A DNA stretch of 64,000 bases from Bacteroides ovatus (GTDB lineage Bacteria; Bacteroidota; Bacteroidia; Bacteroidales; Bacteroidaceae), in NCBI RefSeq assembly GCF_001314995.1, contig NZ_CP012938.1, positions 4,836,001 to 4,900,000 on the forward strand, in the 5' to 3' direction. The notes beneath the pieces were generated by a model that saw nothing but the letters and a program-made list of their open reading frames with translations, made no database searches and was not told the origin of the DNA. This document shows, in pieces, positions 26,947 through 36,100 of this stretch. The position numbers were made by a program, and so were the translations under genes. Numbering within the stretch: the stretch's first letter is position 1; each line of letters starts with the position of its first letter.

Positions 26947-29538
26947 TCACGTTGATTTCTTCGCTTTTTCGGCATATTCTGACGGGCGGCATCCATACAT
27001 TTCCTGAAAACATTTGCTTAAATAACTGGAACTGCTAAAACCTGTGTGTTCCGCAATTTCTGTAATACTTAGCTTGCCCTCTGTTATCAGTTGTGCTGCC
27101 CGTTGCAGACGAATGTTACGGATAAAGAGGCTGGGAGACTGATCGAGCATAGTCACCAGTTTGCGGTATAATCCCGTTCGCTCCATACAGAGGTCGCGGC
27201 TTAGTTGCTCCACCGAATAGCCATTGACGTGCAGATTCTGTTCCACCAGTTTGATGGCTTGTGCCAGAAATGCGGACTCTTCCGTATCCTGTTGCTGATG
27301 GTCGGGAGACGTTTCTTCTATGCCACAGGTTAGAGAATTATTTTGTTCGATCAGGTTGCGGATACGGAGTAATAGAATCTCTTCTTTATGCTTGCGTTCC
27401 ATTTCCTTTCTGCTCCAATAGATATACAATCGGATACCGGTGAAAGCAATCAGTAATAAAATGACTGCATACAGGATATAAGCCGTGGTTGTTTTCCACC
27501 ACGGTGCATGGATGGTTAATTTTATAGCTGTCACTTTGCCGTTCCACTGAAGAGGATTGTCCGAGGCCATGACTTTGAATGTATAATCTCCCGGTGGTAA
27601 ATTGGTGTAAACAGCTTGAAGAAGACCTTTCCCTACAGTCGCATTTCCCTGTCTTCCTGCAAATGTACTCATCCATTGCGGGTCGATACCTTCCAGTTGA
27701 TAACGGTAGTATGTGCGTTCATGATTGATATAATTCAATGCTGAAAATTCGAAAGTCAGGAAGTTTTGGTTATAGTCCAGTTCGATTTCGGTTGTATAAG
27801 GAGCAGCCTTGGACAGGATGATGCGGTTGCCATATTCTTTTCCTGTATTCACTTTTTCTCCATACAAGCGTAAGGCTGTGAAAACCGGCGGATCAGGAAG
27901 CATCGGATGAATGGAGTCCTTGTCGGGATGGAATATGCTAAAGCCATCAATACCACCCAAATAGAGAGTGCCGTCGGAAGAACTGAATACGGCATCTTTT
28001 ATGTATTCGCCGTCCAAAGCACCGTCCAACTGATTGAACCGGGTGAAACTGATGTTCTTATTCTCCGGATTTATGTGGATGCGTGTGACACCGTTACTGG
28101 TCGTTACCCAGATATCTCGATATTTGTCCTCAATAATGCCCTGGATAAAGTTATTGCTCAATCCGTTTTCACGATAGAAGATACGTGGGATAGAGTCGTT
28201 TTCGCTGGTAAAAAGTTCCAGCCCGTCAGGAGTTCCTGCCCATGTCCAGCCGCGTGTGTCGGTATATAATGTATTGTATACTTTATTTCTGAAATGATGG
28301 TTCTTGTTGGGGTTCAACCGATTCAGTATTTCAGGAGAGACAGACGGGATAGCTGCTGACTTTAATACATAGGATTTTTGTTCATTAGCTGTCAGTCGAT
28401 AAATTCGGGAATGAGCTTTCAGATAGATATTTCCATCTTTATCTTCGGCGAAAGATTCAATATTGATTTCTTCTTCCGGGGAGACGGGAAATGCATTGCG
28501 ACCTATATGAGTCAGTTTATGCATGGACGGGTGATGATATAATAAACCCCGATTGAAAGTTCCGAGCCATAACCCTCCTTGTCGGTCTTGAAAGACAGTG
28601 CTGATTTCGGTAGAGACAATCTGTCCGTTTCCGGTTTCCAATAGGGGGATGTATTTTTGTGTTCCTGTGTGGAGGTCAATCATCCAAAACCCGTGAACGC
28701 AACTGATATAGGCTTTCTCACCATTAGGGGTAATGATAAGGGTGTTGAGAGTATAGTTCTGTTCGAAGAGTTTTTTCCATGTGCGCTCGTGGCTATTGAA
28801 ATAGAATAAACCGCCTTTACGCCCGTTGCGTAGTTGATAGAAGCCGTCTGCACTTTTGACGACGAGAGAAGTATTTTGATATTCAGCCTGTTCGGATGCA
28901 GGATAAGCGGCTATGTTGTATACGGTTTTTTGGTCGGCTATGTGGTAACAGGACACTTCGCCTGTGTCATAGAATAAATATAGGGAGGTACTGTCGGCAT
29001 TCAGGTCCTGCAATTTTCCGGAATACTTGCCGGGCAAGGTTATACGGGTCTTGTTGTTTAATTCCAGTAATTCGTTAGCTATGAGTAGCCAGATGTGTCC
29101 TGAATCGTCTACAAAAAGGTCTTCTACGGGGGCTTGTATCTCTCTGTTCTTAAAGTAAGCATCTAAATCAGGAATGTATTCCTCTCTGTACAGGTCAATG
29201 CACATCAGTTTGTGAGTATCTTTAATCCATAACAGAGAATCCCCACTCTGGTAAATGCGGTAATGCCCGTTATATTGGTTTAATGGATATACGTATTCCG
29301 TGGTGCGGTGAAGATAGCTGAAATGTACACCGTCGTATAGATTTACATTACCGCTGGTGGTGAATACCATTCTTCCGTCGGGCAACTGGAGGATATAACG
29401 TATTTGGTTATCACTCAATCCTTGCGACGCATTGATGGTGGTGAACAGGAATTCACCGGCATATATGAACGGTGCCATCCTGAAACAGAAAAATAAGCAG
29501 AGCAGAATCCGTATGTTTCTCAAACTATTGGTAGTCAT
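26947..29538 (-). CDS. Membrane-anchored AraC-type regulator with HTCS-like sensor propellers
   Basis: An 863-residue regulator. N-terminal signal/anchor, then about 600 residues of two-component-regulator propeller repeats (INASQGLSDNQIRYILQLPDG; GLSNNFIQGIIEDKYRDIWV), a Y_Y_Y domain (YRYQLEGIDPQW, NLPPGDYTFKVMASD), one membrane span at about 688-708 (AYILYAVILLLIAFTGIRLYI), a short charged linker, and an AraC-type HTH at about 760-860 (LSRDLCMERTGLYRKLVTM; ITEIAEHTGFSSSSYLSKCF). The HisKA, HATPase and receiver domains that lie between membrane and HTH in true HTCS proteins are absent, and the reading frame is open throughout, so this is not a frameshifted HTCS. It should act as a one-component, membrane-bound transcription factor. 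It is divergent from the DUF2264 gene and upstream of GH31. Confidence 0.88.
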   Translation of the reverse strand: MTTNSLRNIRILLCLFFCFRMAPFIYAGEFLFTTINASQGLSDNQIRYILQLPDGRMVFTTSGNVNLYDGVHFSYLHRTTEYVYPLNQYNGHYRIYQSGDSLLWIKDTHKLMCIDLYREEYIPDLDAYFKNREIQAPVEDLFVDDSGHIWLLIANELLELNNKTRITLPGKYSGKLQDLNADSTSLYLFYDTGEVSCYHIADQKTVYNIAAYPASEQAEYQNTSLVVKSADGFYQLRNGRKGGLFYFNSHERTWKKLFEQNYTLNTLIITPNGEKAYISCVHGFWMIDLHTGTQKYIPLLETGNGQIVSTEISTVFQDRQGGLWLGTFNRGLLYHHPSMHKLTHIGRNAFPVSPEEEINIESFAEDKDGNIYLKAHSRIYRLTANEQKSYVLKSAAIPSVSPEILNRLNPNKNHHFRNKVYNTLYTDTRGWTWAGTPDGLELFTSENDSIPRIFYRENGLSNNFIQGIIEDKYRDIWVTTSNGVTRIHINPENKNISFTRFNQLDGALDGEYIKDAVFSSSDGTLYLGGIDGFSIFHPDKDSIHPMLPDPPVFTALRLYGEKVNTGKEYGNRIILSKAAPYTTEIELDYNQNFLTFEFSALNYINHERTYYRYQLEGIDPQWMSTFAGRQGNATVGKGLLQAVYTNLPPGDYTFKVMASDNPLQWNGKVTAIKLTIHAPWWKTTTAYILYAVILLLIAFTGIRLYIYWSRKEMERKHKEEILLLRIRNLIEQNNSLTCGIEETSPDHQQQDTEESAFLAQAIKLVEQNLHVNGYSVEQLSRDLCMERTGLYRKLVTMLDQSPSLFIRNIRLQRAAQLITEGKLSITEIAEHTGFSSSSYLSKCFQEMYGCRPSEYAEKAKKST

Positions 29539-29556
29539 GGCTATGTTTCAAGATTA

Positions 29557-29564
29557 CAAAGATA
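29557..29564 (-). promoter_or_regulatory. -7 box for the membrane-anchored regulator
   Basis: The minus strand reads TATCTTTG, an exact TAnnTTTG match, 19 bases upstream of the ATG, so the mRNA leader would be about a dozen bases. Confidence 0.5.
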
Positions 29565-29703
29565 AAAAAAGTCGGCTTATGAAGCACGACTTTTCTATCT
29601 GTTAAAGGCAGTTATTTATCATTCAGCTGATAAAAAGTGGCATTTTGACTTAATTTTGGGCTTTTATGAATGATATTCAGACGAATGTTTGTATATAAAG
29701 CTT

Positions 29704-29711
29704 TACTTTTG
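29704..29711 (+). promoter_or_regulatory. -7 box for the DUF2264-BNR_4 unit
   Basis: TACTTTTG matches TAnnTTTG, 34 bases before the ATG at 29745. It shares the 206-base divergent intergenic region with the regulator's promoter, so autoregulation and activation could occur from the same DNA. Confidence 0.5.
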
Positions 29712-29744
29712 CGATGAATCTGACATTATAAACATATCATTACC

Positions 29745-31745
29745 ATGAAAGCAAGATTTGCATTATTTTTATTGTTTGCTATTTTATCATTAAAACTCTC
29801 TGTGGTCTTTGCGCAGGAAAACATATTCACCGTCTGGCAGCCGGATTATCAGAAAAGCCCTTATACGGGAATGACTCGTCAGCACTGGATACAGGCAGGC
29901 GAGTATTTATTAAAAGGTGCATTTAACTATATACATACATTAGACGATCAAATGTATTTTCCGAAACAGCTGGATAAAACATATCCGAGAAATACGGGAG
30001 AAATTCCAGTAGCAAAGCTGGAAGGTCTGGCACGGACTCTATTTGTAGCTGCTCCTCTTTTGAAAGATAATCCAGAACTGGAGATGAACGGGATAAAAGT
30101 GGCAGACTATTATCGTTATCAACTGATAAATATCTCTAACCCTGAAAGTAGGAGCTATATTCCGCATCGTACGGGAGGTCCCAGTCAGACATTGTTGGAA
30201 CTGGGCTCTTTGGCAATCTCGATGAAAGCTGCACAGGAAGTGTTATGGAATCCTCTCACTAAGAAACAGAAAGATTCACTGGCTGCTACCATGTTGAGTT
30301 ATGGAGAGGGACCGACTATTGGTTCCAACTGGATGTTTTTCAATGTCTTTATCTTGAGTTTTCTGAAAGATCAGGGATATGCCGTGAATGAAAGCTACCT
30401 GGAGTCGAACCTGCAAAAACTTCTCGCACGCTATCGGGGCGAAGGCTGGTACAATGACGCTCCGGCTTATGACTATTATAGTGCGTGGGCTTATCAGACT
30501 TACGGACCTATTTGGGCGGAAATGTTCGGGAAGAAACAATACCCTCAATATGCAAGGCAGTTTATGGAAAATCAGCATGACATGGTTGATAATTATCCAT
30601 TTCTGTTCAGCCGTGATGGCAGGATGAATATGTGGGGACGGAGTATTTGTTATCGTTTTGCCGTTACTGCTCCTTTGTCTTTGTATGAATATGACAAAAG
30701 TGGTAATGTGAATTATGGATGGATGAGAAGGATAGCTTCTTCTACGTTGTTGCAATTTTTAGAACGTCCGGAATTTCTGGAAGATGGTGTTCCGACAATG
30801 GGTTTCTACGGACCTTTTGCTCCTGCTGTTCAGATTTATAGTTGCCGGGGTAGTGTTTATTGGTGCGGAAAAGCTTTTCTTAGTTTGTTGTTGCCGGAAA
30901 ACTCTAACTATTGGTCGGCTACAGAAAATAACGGTCCTTGGGAGAAAGAACTGAAAAAAGGGGAAGTGTATAATAAGTTCCAGCAGGGAACTAATCTATT
31001 GATAACCAATTACCCGAATTGTGGCGGATCTGAAATGCGTTCATGGTGTCATGAGACTGTGGCAAAAGATTGGCAGAAATTCCGCAGTACCGAAAATTAT
31101 AATAAACTGGCTTACCATACAGAGTTCCCCTGGATGGCAGATGGGAAGAATGGGGAGATTTCCATGAATTATGGAACAAGGAATAAAAAAGGGGAATGGG
31201 AAGTGTTGCGGTTGTATACGTTCAAAAGTTTCGAAAATGGAATTTATCGTCGTGACGCTGTGCTCGAAACGGATAGCACTGTGAAGTATCAGTTGGCGGA
31301 TATTCCTCTACCGGATGGAATTCTGCGGATAGATAAGGTGACTGTTTCAGAACCGGCGGAGATTTGTTTGGGACATTATTCCCTGCCTCGTCTGGATTCC
31401 GATATAAAGGAAACATGTTGTAAGGTGGGTAAACAGAATATTCCGGTACTCTCTAACGGAAAATATGAATTGGCAATGATACCATTGACAGGTTGGGAGA
31501 AAACATATACGGTATATCCGGAGGGAGTGCATCCTGTAAGTGAGAAATGTGCATTAAATATGGTTTCCGATCAGTTATCCGGTGAAAAAATATATGTGAC
31601 ACTTCAATTATGGAAGAAGAATGAGAAAAGAGGTTTTACTTCAAAAGAGCTGACACCGGTGAAATCTGTCCATGTGTCAGAGGATAAGAAACAGGTGACG
31701 GTTTGTTTATCAAACGGTGAAATAAAAACTATTTCGTTTGAGTAA
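29745..31745 (+). CDS. DUF2264 family protein (GH154), probable beta-glucuronidase
   Basis: Secreted 666-residue protein; signal peptide ends at VVFAQ (residue 24). Residues about 35-400 are an alpha-helical region of the (alpha/alpha)-barrel DUF2264 fold ([64 protein letters not shown]-type loop in [13 protein letters not shown]), followed by beta-rich C-terminal segments. As I recall, DUF2264 corresponds to CAZy GH154, whose characterised members are exo-beta-glucuronidases in arabinogalactan loci; this is from memory. Here it leads a two-gene unit with a BNR_4 protein, next to GH145 and GH105, which fits removal of glucuronate exposed after rhamnose is taken off. Confidence 0.8.
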   Translation: MKARFALFLLFAILSLKLSVVFAQENIFTVWQPDYQKSPYTGMTRQHWIQAGEYLLKGAFNYIHTLDDQMYFPKQLDKTYPRNTGEIPVAKLEGLARTLFVAAPLLKDNPELEMNGIKVADYYRYQLINISNPESRSYIPHRTGGPSQTLLELGSLAISMKAAQEVLWNPLTKKQKDSLAATMLSYGEGPTIGSNWMFFNVFILSFLKDQGYAVNESYLESNLQKLLARYRGEGWYNDAPAYDYYSAWAYQTYGPIWAEMFGKKQYPQYARQFMENQHDMVDNYPFLFSRDGRMNMWGRSICYRFAVTAPLSLYEYDKSGNVNYGWMRRIASSTLLQFLERPEFLEDGVPTMGFYGPFAPAVQIYSCRGSVYWCGKAFLSLLLPENSNYWSATENNGPWEKELKKGEVYNKFQQGTNLLITNYPNCGGSEMRSWCHETVAKDWQKFRSTENYNKLAYHTEFPWMADGKNGEISMNYGTRNKKGEWEVLRLYTFKSFENGIYRRDAVLETDSTVKYQLADIPLPDGILRIDKVTVSEPAEICLGHYSLPRLDSDIKETCCKVGKQNIPVLSNGKYELAMIPLTGWEKTYTVYPEGVHPVSEKCALNMVSDQLSGEKIYVTLQLWKKNEKRGFTSKELTPVKSVHVSEDKKQVTVCLSNGEIKTISFE

Positions 31746-31794
31746 TGAATCCCATTCAAGTAACTGATATTTAATTAAGAAACATATTGCTATC

Positions 31795-33528
31795 ATGAAA
31801 GAGAAGATTGTTTGGATTTTTGTCGTTTTATATCTATGTAGCTTTCATTTGAATGCCCAAACTGCAGAAAATAATCCTACTGGCGGTGGGTATCAAGTTG
31901 CAGCTGAAGGAGCTTGGTGTTGGTTTGCCGATCCGAGAGCCTTGCATTATGAAAACAAGGAGGGAACTATAAATAAGACATATATCGGTTACATCGATAT
32001 TCATGGTAATATAAAGGCGATGCAGTATGACTTTCAAAAGAAGGAACAGGAAGAAGTATTGATCCGTTCGTATTTTCAGCCGGACGATCATAACAATCCC
32101 ACTTTTCTTGTATTGCCCGATGAAAGAATTATGATTTTCTATTCAAGACATACGGATGAACCTTGTTTTTATTACAGAGTCTCCCGAATCCCGGGGGATA
32201 TTACTACTTTAGGTGAAGAAAAGAGGATTGAAACAAAAAATAATACGACTTATCCTTCTCCGTTTATTCTGTCGGATGATCCTGAACATATTTATTTATG
32301 CTGGCGTGGAATCGGTTGGCATCCGACTATTGCCAAGCTTTCGTTACCGGACGACAAAGATGAGGTGGATGTAGTATGGGGACCGTATCAAATCGTACAA
32401 TCTACCGGCGTCCGTCCGTATGCGAAATACATGTCTAACGGGAAAGATAAGATTTATTTGACTTACACCACGGGACATCCGGATAATGAACTTCCCAACT
32501 TCCTTTATTTTAATTATATCGATATCAAAACATTGCAGTTGACTGATGTCAGGGGAACCGTACTTTCTACTATTGCCGACGGCACATTTAAGGTGAACAA
32601 GACAGGTGATTATGCGAAACAATACCCGTCTACGGTAGTGGATAATCCTTCTGAACGTGACTGGGTATGGCAAATAGCTTCGGACAGGAACGGAAATCCG
32701 GTGATAGCAATGGTACGTATCAGCGATAATAAAGAATCTCATGATTATTACTATGCAAAATGGAACGGACACGAGTGGAAAAAGACTTTTCTTATTAATG
32801 CCGGTGGACATTTTCATCAGACGCCGAATTTAGAAAAGTGTTATAGTGCCGGTATGGCTATCGATCCGTCGAATGTTAATGAGGTATATTGCTCATTACC
32901 GGTAGAGGGAAAATATGGTAAGGTGTATGAGATTGTAAGATTTATCATGAGTGAAGATGGAGAGGTTATTTCTAAGGAGGCAGTCACAAAAGACTCGCAA
33001 CTGAATAATGTCCGTCCTTATATGATACCGGCTTCAGAGGGTACCCCATTGCGGCTGACTTGGATGTATGGCAACTATTATGATTGGATTGTCAGTTTAC
33101 AACATCCACAAGGCTATTCTACAGGAATAGCCTGCGACTTCAAAGGATTCCCCGATAGAAAAAAGAAGAAGATGATAGCGGCATCCGGCAAAGAAATACG
33201 ATTTAATCCTGAAAAGCCTTTTGTGCTGGAACAGACGATTACTCTTGGCGCAGATAATTATCAAGGTTGCTTGTTGCAACTCGGTGATCTGGAATATTAT
33301 CTAAACGGAGAAACGATGAAACCTGAAATCAGATATAAAGGGAAGGTATATACCAGCACAAATGTATTGGGAACATCGGATTGTTGGAAAACACAGGCTC
33401 GTGGAACCGGTGGCAAGTGGTATACTCCGCAGAAATATGGGGAGGTTCGTTTGAGGATGGAATATAAGAAAGGTGTTTTATGTGTATATATAAATGACTT
33501 GCTCGATCAGAGAATTGACTTTGATTGA
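31795..33528 (+). CDS. BNR_4 propeller protein with C-terminal jelly-roll-like region
   Basis: Secreted 577-residue protein, signal peptide ending at LNAQ (residue 22). Residues about 35-440 form a BNR_4 seven-bladed propeller with the conserved [45 protein letters not shown]-like [11 protein letters not shown] and [17 protein letters not shown] segments. The last about 130 residues ([21 protein letters not shown] to the end) are beta-rich and look like a concanavalin-type sandwich. BNR_4 propellers include ulvan-type polysaccharide lyases and GH145. The histidine-rich loops are typical of the lyase members, but this protein is longer and more distant than the 431-residue GH145 two genes on. 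Activity unknown; a uronate lyase is a reasonable guess. Same unit as DUF2264 (49-base gap). Confidence 0.78.
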   Translation: MKEKIVWIFVVLYLCSFHLNAQTAENNPTGGGYQVAAEGAWCWFADPRALHYENKEGTINKTYIGYIDIHGNIKAMQYDFQKKEQEEVLIRSYFQPDDHNNPTFLVLPDERIMIFYSRHTDEPCFYYRVSRIPGDITTLGEEKRIETKNNTTYPSPFILSDDPEHIYLCWRGIGWHPTIAKLSLPDDKDEVDVVWGPYQIVQSTGVRPYAKYMSNGKDKIYLTYTTGHPDNELPNFLYFNYIDIKTLQLTDVRGTVLSTIADGTFKVNKTGDYAKQYPSTVVDNPSERDWVWQIASDRNGNPVIAMVRISDNKESHDYYYAKWNGHEWKKTFLINAGGHFHQTPNLEKCYSAGMAIDPSNVNEVYCSLPVEGKYGKVYEIVRFIMSEDGEVISKEAVTKDSQLNNVRPYMIPASEGTPLRLTWMYGNYYDWIVSLQHPQGYSTGIACDFKGFPDRKKKKMIAASGKEIRFNPEKPFVLEQTITLGADNYQGCLLQLGDLEYYLNGETMKPEIRYKGKVYTSTNVLGTSDCWKTQARGTGGKWYTPQKYGEVRLRMEYKKGVLCVYINDLLDQRIDFD

Positions 33529-33711
33529 AAGCGAGCGAACTCTTTTATGGAGTGGGCTAATAAGTGGAATCCTCGTTTATATCGTATTATATAATAAATG
33601 AGGACTAAGTTCGAAGTACAAATTCTCCATAATATCATACATTTAATAGAGAATGATTGTTTTTAGCCCTTTTTTGACATATAAGTAGACCTTTATATTT
33701 TATGTATCATC

Positions 33712-33719
33712 TATCTTTG
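33712..33719 (+). promoter_or_regulatory. -7 box for the GH43_24-GH145-GH105 unit
   Basis: TATCTTTG matches TAnnTTTG, 25 bases before the ATG at 33745; TTTA at 33692 is a weak -33 candidate. The 216-base gap before it holds no gene and separates this unit from the BNR_4 gene. Confidence 0.5.
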
Positions 33720-33744
33720 TAGACAAGAAATCTTATTTAATATC

Positions 33745-34791
33745 ATGAATATGAATAGACATTGTGGAATAATTAAGTTTATATTATTAGGGGTGGTTTG
33801 TATATCATTACTGCCTGTATCAGTGCATGCACAGAAGTATACGGAGTTTATCCCCGGTGAAGTTTGGAAAGATACGGATGGGAATCCGATCAATGCCCAT
33901 GGTGGTGGACTTCTATATCATAACGGCACTTACTATTGGTATGGTGAATACAAGAAAGGGAAAACCATTTTGCCTGACTGGGCTACGTGGGAGTGTTATC
34001 GTACGGATGTGACCGGAGTAGGTTGTTACTCTTCTAAAGACTTGCTGAATTGGAAATTTGAGGGTATTGTACTTCCGGCAGTTAAAGACGATCCGAATCA
34101 TGACCTGCATCCCTCCAAAGTATTGGAACGTCCGAAAGTGGTTTATAATAAGAAAACGGGCAAATTTGTAATGTGGGCCCATGTGGAAAGTGCTGATTAC
34201 AGTAAGGCTTGTGCCGGAGTGGCAGTTTCCGATTCTCCTGTCGGTCCGTTCGTTTATCAGGGAAGTTTTCGTCCGAACAATGCGATGAGCCGCGATCAGA
34301 CTGTTTTTGTGGATGATGACGGACGTGCTTATCAGTTTTATTCTTCAGAAAATAATGAAACGATGTATATCAGCCTTCTGACTGATGATTATCTGAAACC
34401 GAGCGGACGTTTTACACGCAATTTCGTAAAAGAATCGAGAGAGGCTCCGGCAGTATTTAAATATAATGGTAAATATTATATGTTAAGCTCCGGTTGTACT
34501 GGCTGGGATCCTAATATAGCCGAGATCGCAGTAGCCGATTCTATTATGGGAACATGGAAGACAATCGGAAACCCTTGTACGGGACCGGATGCGGATAAAA
34601 CGTTTTATGCCCAGAGTACTTATGTCCAGCCTGTTGTCGGAAAGAAGGATGCATATATTGCCATGTTCGACCGTTGGAAGAAGAAGGATTTGGAAGATTC
34701 CCGTTATGTATGGCTGCCTGTGTTGGTAAAAGATGGGAAAATAACTATCCCTTGGCATGAAAAATGGAACCTTTCTATCTTTGACAAATAA
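33745..34791 (+). CDS. GH43_24 exo-beta-1,3-galactanase (predicted)
   Basis: Secreted 348-residue GH43 enzyme, signal peptide ending at VHAQ (residue 30). The subfamily 24 pattern is clear: NAHGGGLLYHNGTYYWYGE, ERPKVVYN, MSRDQTVFVDDDGRAY, SREAPAVFKYNGKYYML and YAQSTYVQPV. General acid is E233, the modulator D184. The aspartate base of ordinary GH43 enzymes is missing from blade one, where HGGG stands, and a glutamine (Q290) occupies the later site, as reported for characterised exo-beta-1,3-galactanases. This is the strongest single pointer to beta-1,3-galactan as substrate. It is the first gene of a three-gene unit with GH145 (9-base gap) and GH105. Confidence 0.88.
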   Translation: MNMNRHCGIIKFILLGVVCISLLPVSVHAQKYTEFIPGEVWKDTDGNPINAHGGGLLYHNGTYYWYGEYKKGKTILPDWATWECYRTDVTGVGCYSSKDLLNWKFEGIVLPAVKDDPNHDLHPSKVLERPKVVYNKKTGKFVMWAHVESADYSKACAGVAVSDSPVGPFVYQGSFRPNNAMSRDQTVFVDDDGRAYQFYSSENNETMYISLLTDDYLKPSGRFTRNFVKESREAPAVFKYNGKYYMLSSGCTGWDPNIAEIAVADSIMGTWKTIGNPCTGPDADKTFYAQSTYVQPVVGKKDAYIAMFDRWKKKDLEDSRYVWLPVLVKDGKITIPWHEKWNLSIFDK

Positions 34792-34800
34792 AAAATAAAT

Positions 34801-36096
34801 ATGAAACGGATACTGCTACTACTTTGCGGAATAATGCTCGTTCCCGTTATTGCCTGTTCCCAGCATTTGGTTGAAGTGGGAAAGGGGTATAGCTGTACTT
34901 CGGTCAATACGACGGTCTTTCGGAATAATTCGCTGGTTACACACGGTGATGAACAATATATCAGTTATTACGATAACGATGGCTATCTGGTACTTGGAAA
35001 GCGGAAACTGGATTCGGAACAATGGACATTACATCGCACCCAATATCAGGGAAATGTGAAGGATGCTCATAATATAATTAGTATGATGATAGATGGAGAA
35101 GGGTATATACACGTATCTTTTGACCATCACGGACATCCATTGAATTATTGCCGGAGCATTGCTCCCGGTTCTCTGGAACTGGGGGATAAAATGCCCATGA
35201 CCGGAGTTGACGAAGGAAATGTCACCTATCCGGAGTTCTATCCTTTATCCGGAGGAGATTTATTGTTTGTTTACCGCTCCGGTTCTTCGGGTCGTGGAAA
35301 TCTGGTAATGAACCGTTATTCGCTGAAAGAACATAAATGGACTCGTGTGCAGGATATACTGATCGACGGGGAAAATAAACGGAATGCCTATTGGCAGTTA
35401 TATGTTGATGAGAAAGGGACGATTCATCTTTCATGGGTATGGCGCGAGACTTGGCATGTGGAAACAAACCATGATATTTGTTATGCCCGTTCTTTTGATA
35501 ATGGGGTAACTTGGTATAAGACGAGTGGAGAACGATATGAACTCCCGATCAAATTGTCCAATGCGGAGTATGCCTGTCGTTTACCTCAAAACTGTGAGTT
35601 GATTAATCAGACGAGTATGAGTGCCGATGCGGGAGGAAATCCGTATATAGCTACTTATTGGCGGGAACCCAATAGTGATGTTCCTCAATACCGCATCGTC
35701 TGGAATGATGGGAAGATGTGGCATCAACGGCAGATAACCGATCGCCAGACACCTTTTACCTTGAAAGGTGGAGGTACGAAAATGATCCCTATTGCCCGTC
35801 CGCGTATTGTGGTAGAAGGTGGAGAAGTCTTTTATATTTTCCGTGACGAAGAACGGGGAAGCCGTGTGTCGATGGCACATGCGACTGATGTGGGTACCAG
35901 TAAGTGGACGATAACGGATCTGACGGATTTTTCGGTGGATGCCTGGGAACCCTCTCATGATACGGAACTTTGGAAAAAGCAGCGGAAACTGCATCTCTTT
36001 GTACAACACACCCGTCAGGGAGACGGTGAACGCACAGCGGAAATTGAGCCTCAAATGATATATGTATTGGAAACGAATATGGATACAAATAAATAA
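34801..36096 (+). CDS. GH145 propeller, predicted L-Rha-alpha-1,4-GlcA rhamnohydrolase
   Basis: Secreted 431-residue seven-bladed BNR_4-type propeller, signal peptide ending at ACSQ (about 21). Family features: NSLVTHGDEQYISYYDNDGY near the N-terminus, VSFDHHGHPLNYCRS, VTYPEFYPLSGGDLLFVYRSG, NAYWQLYVDEKGTIHLSWVWRE (two overlapping motifs) and IARPRIVVEGGEVF. Residue 48 is histidine (VTHGD), which is, as I recall, the single catalytic residue of GH145 rhamnosidases; homologues with glutamine there lack the activity. It would strip terminal rhamnose from glucuronate on arabinogalactan-protein side chains. It is sandwiched between GH43_24 and GH105, the same order I recall for BT3685-BT3687. Confidence 0.85.
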   Translation: MKRILLLLCGIMLVPVIACSQHLVEVGKGYSCTSVNTTVFRNNSLVTHGDEQYISYYDNDGYLVLGKRKLDSEQWTLHRTQYQGNVKDAHNIISMMIDGEGYIHVSFDHHGHPLNYCRSIAPGSLELGDKMPMTGVDEGNVTYPEFYPLSGGDLLFVYRSGSSGRGNLVMNRYSLKEHKWTRVQDILIDGENKRNAYWQLYVDEKGTIHLSWVWRETWHVETNHDICYARSFDNGVTWYKTSGERYELPIKLSNAEYACRLPQNCELINQTSMSADAGGNPYIATYWREPNSDVPQYRIVWNDGKMWHQRQITDRQTPFTLKGGGTKMIPIARPRIVVEGGEVFYIFRDEERGSRVSMAHATDVGTSKWTITDLTDFSVDAWEPSHDTELWKKQRKLHLFVQHTRQGDGERTAEIEPQMIYVLETNMDTNK

Positions 36097-36100
36097 AGAT

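Noticed and set aside
26865..26996. Longer start for the GH31 protein
   Set aside because: The 44 extra residues overlap the end of the regulator gene, include the -7 box and would bury the signal peptide.
26947..29538. HTCS broken by a frameshift
   Set aside because: The reading frame is continuous from signal sequence to HTH, and the linker has no remnants of kinase or receiver motifs in any frame.
31795..33528. PL27 rhamnose-glucuronate lyase
   Set aside because: PL27 has an alpha/alpha barrel; this protein is a beta-propeller of the BNR_4 type.
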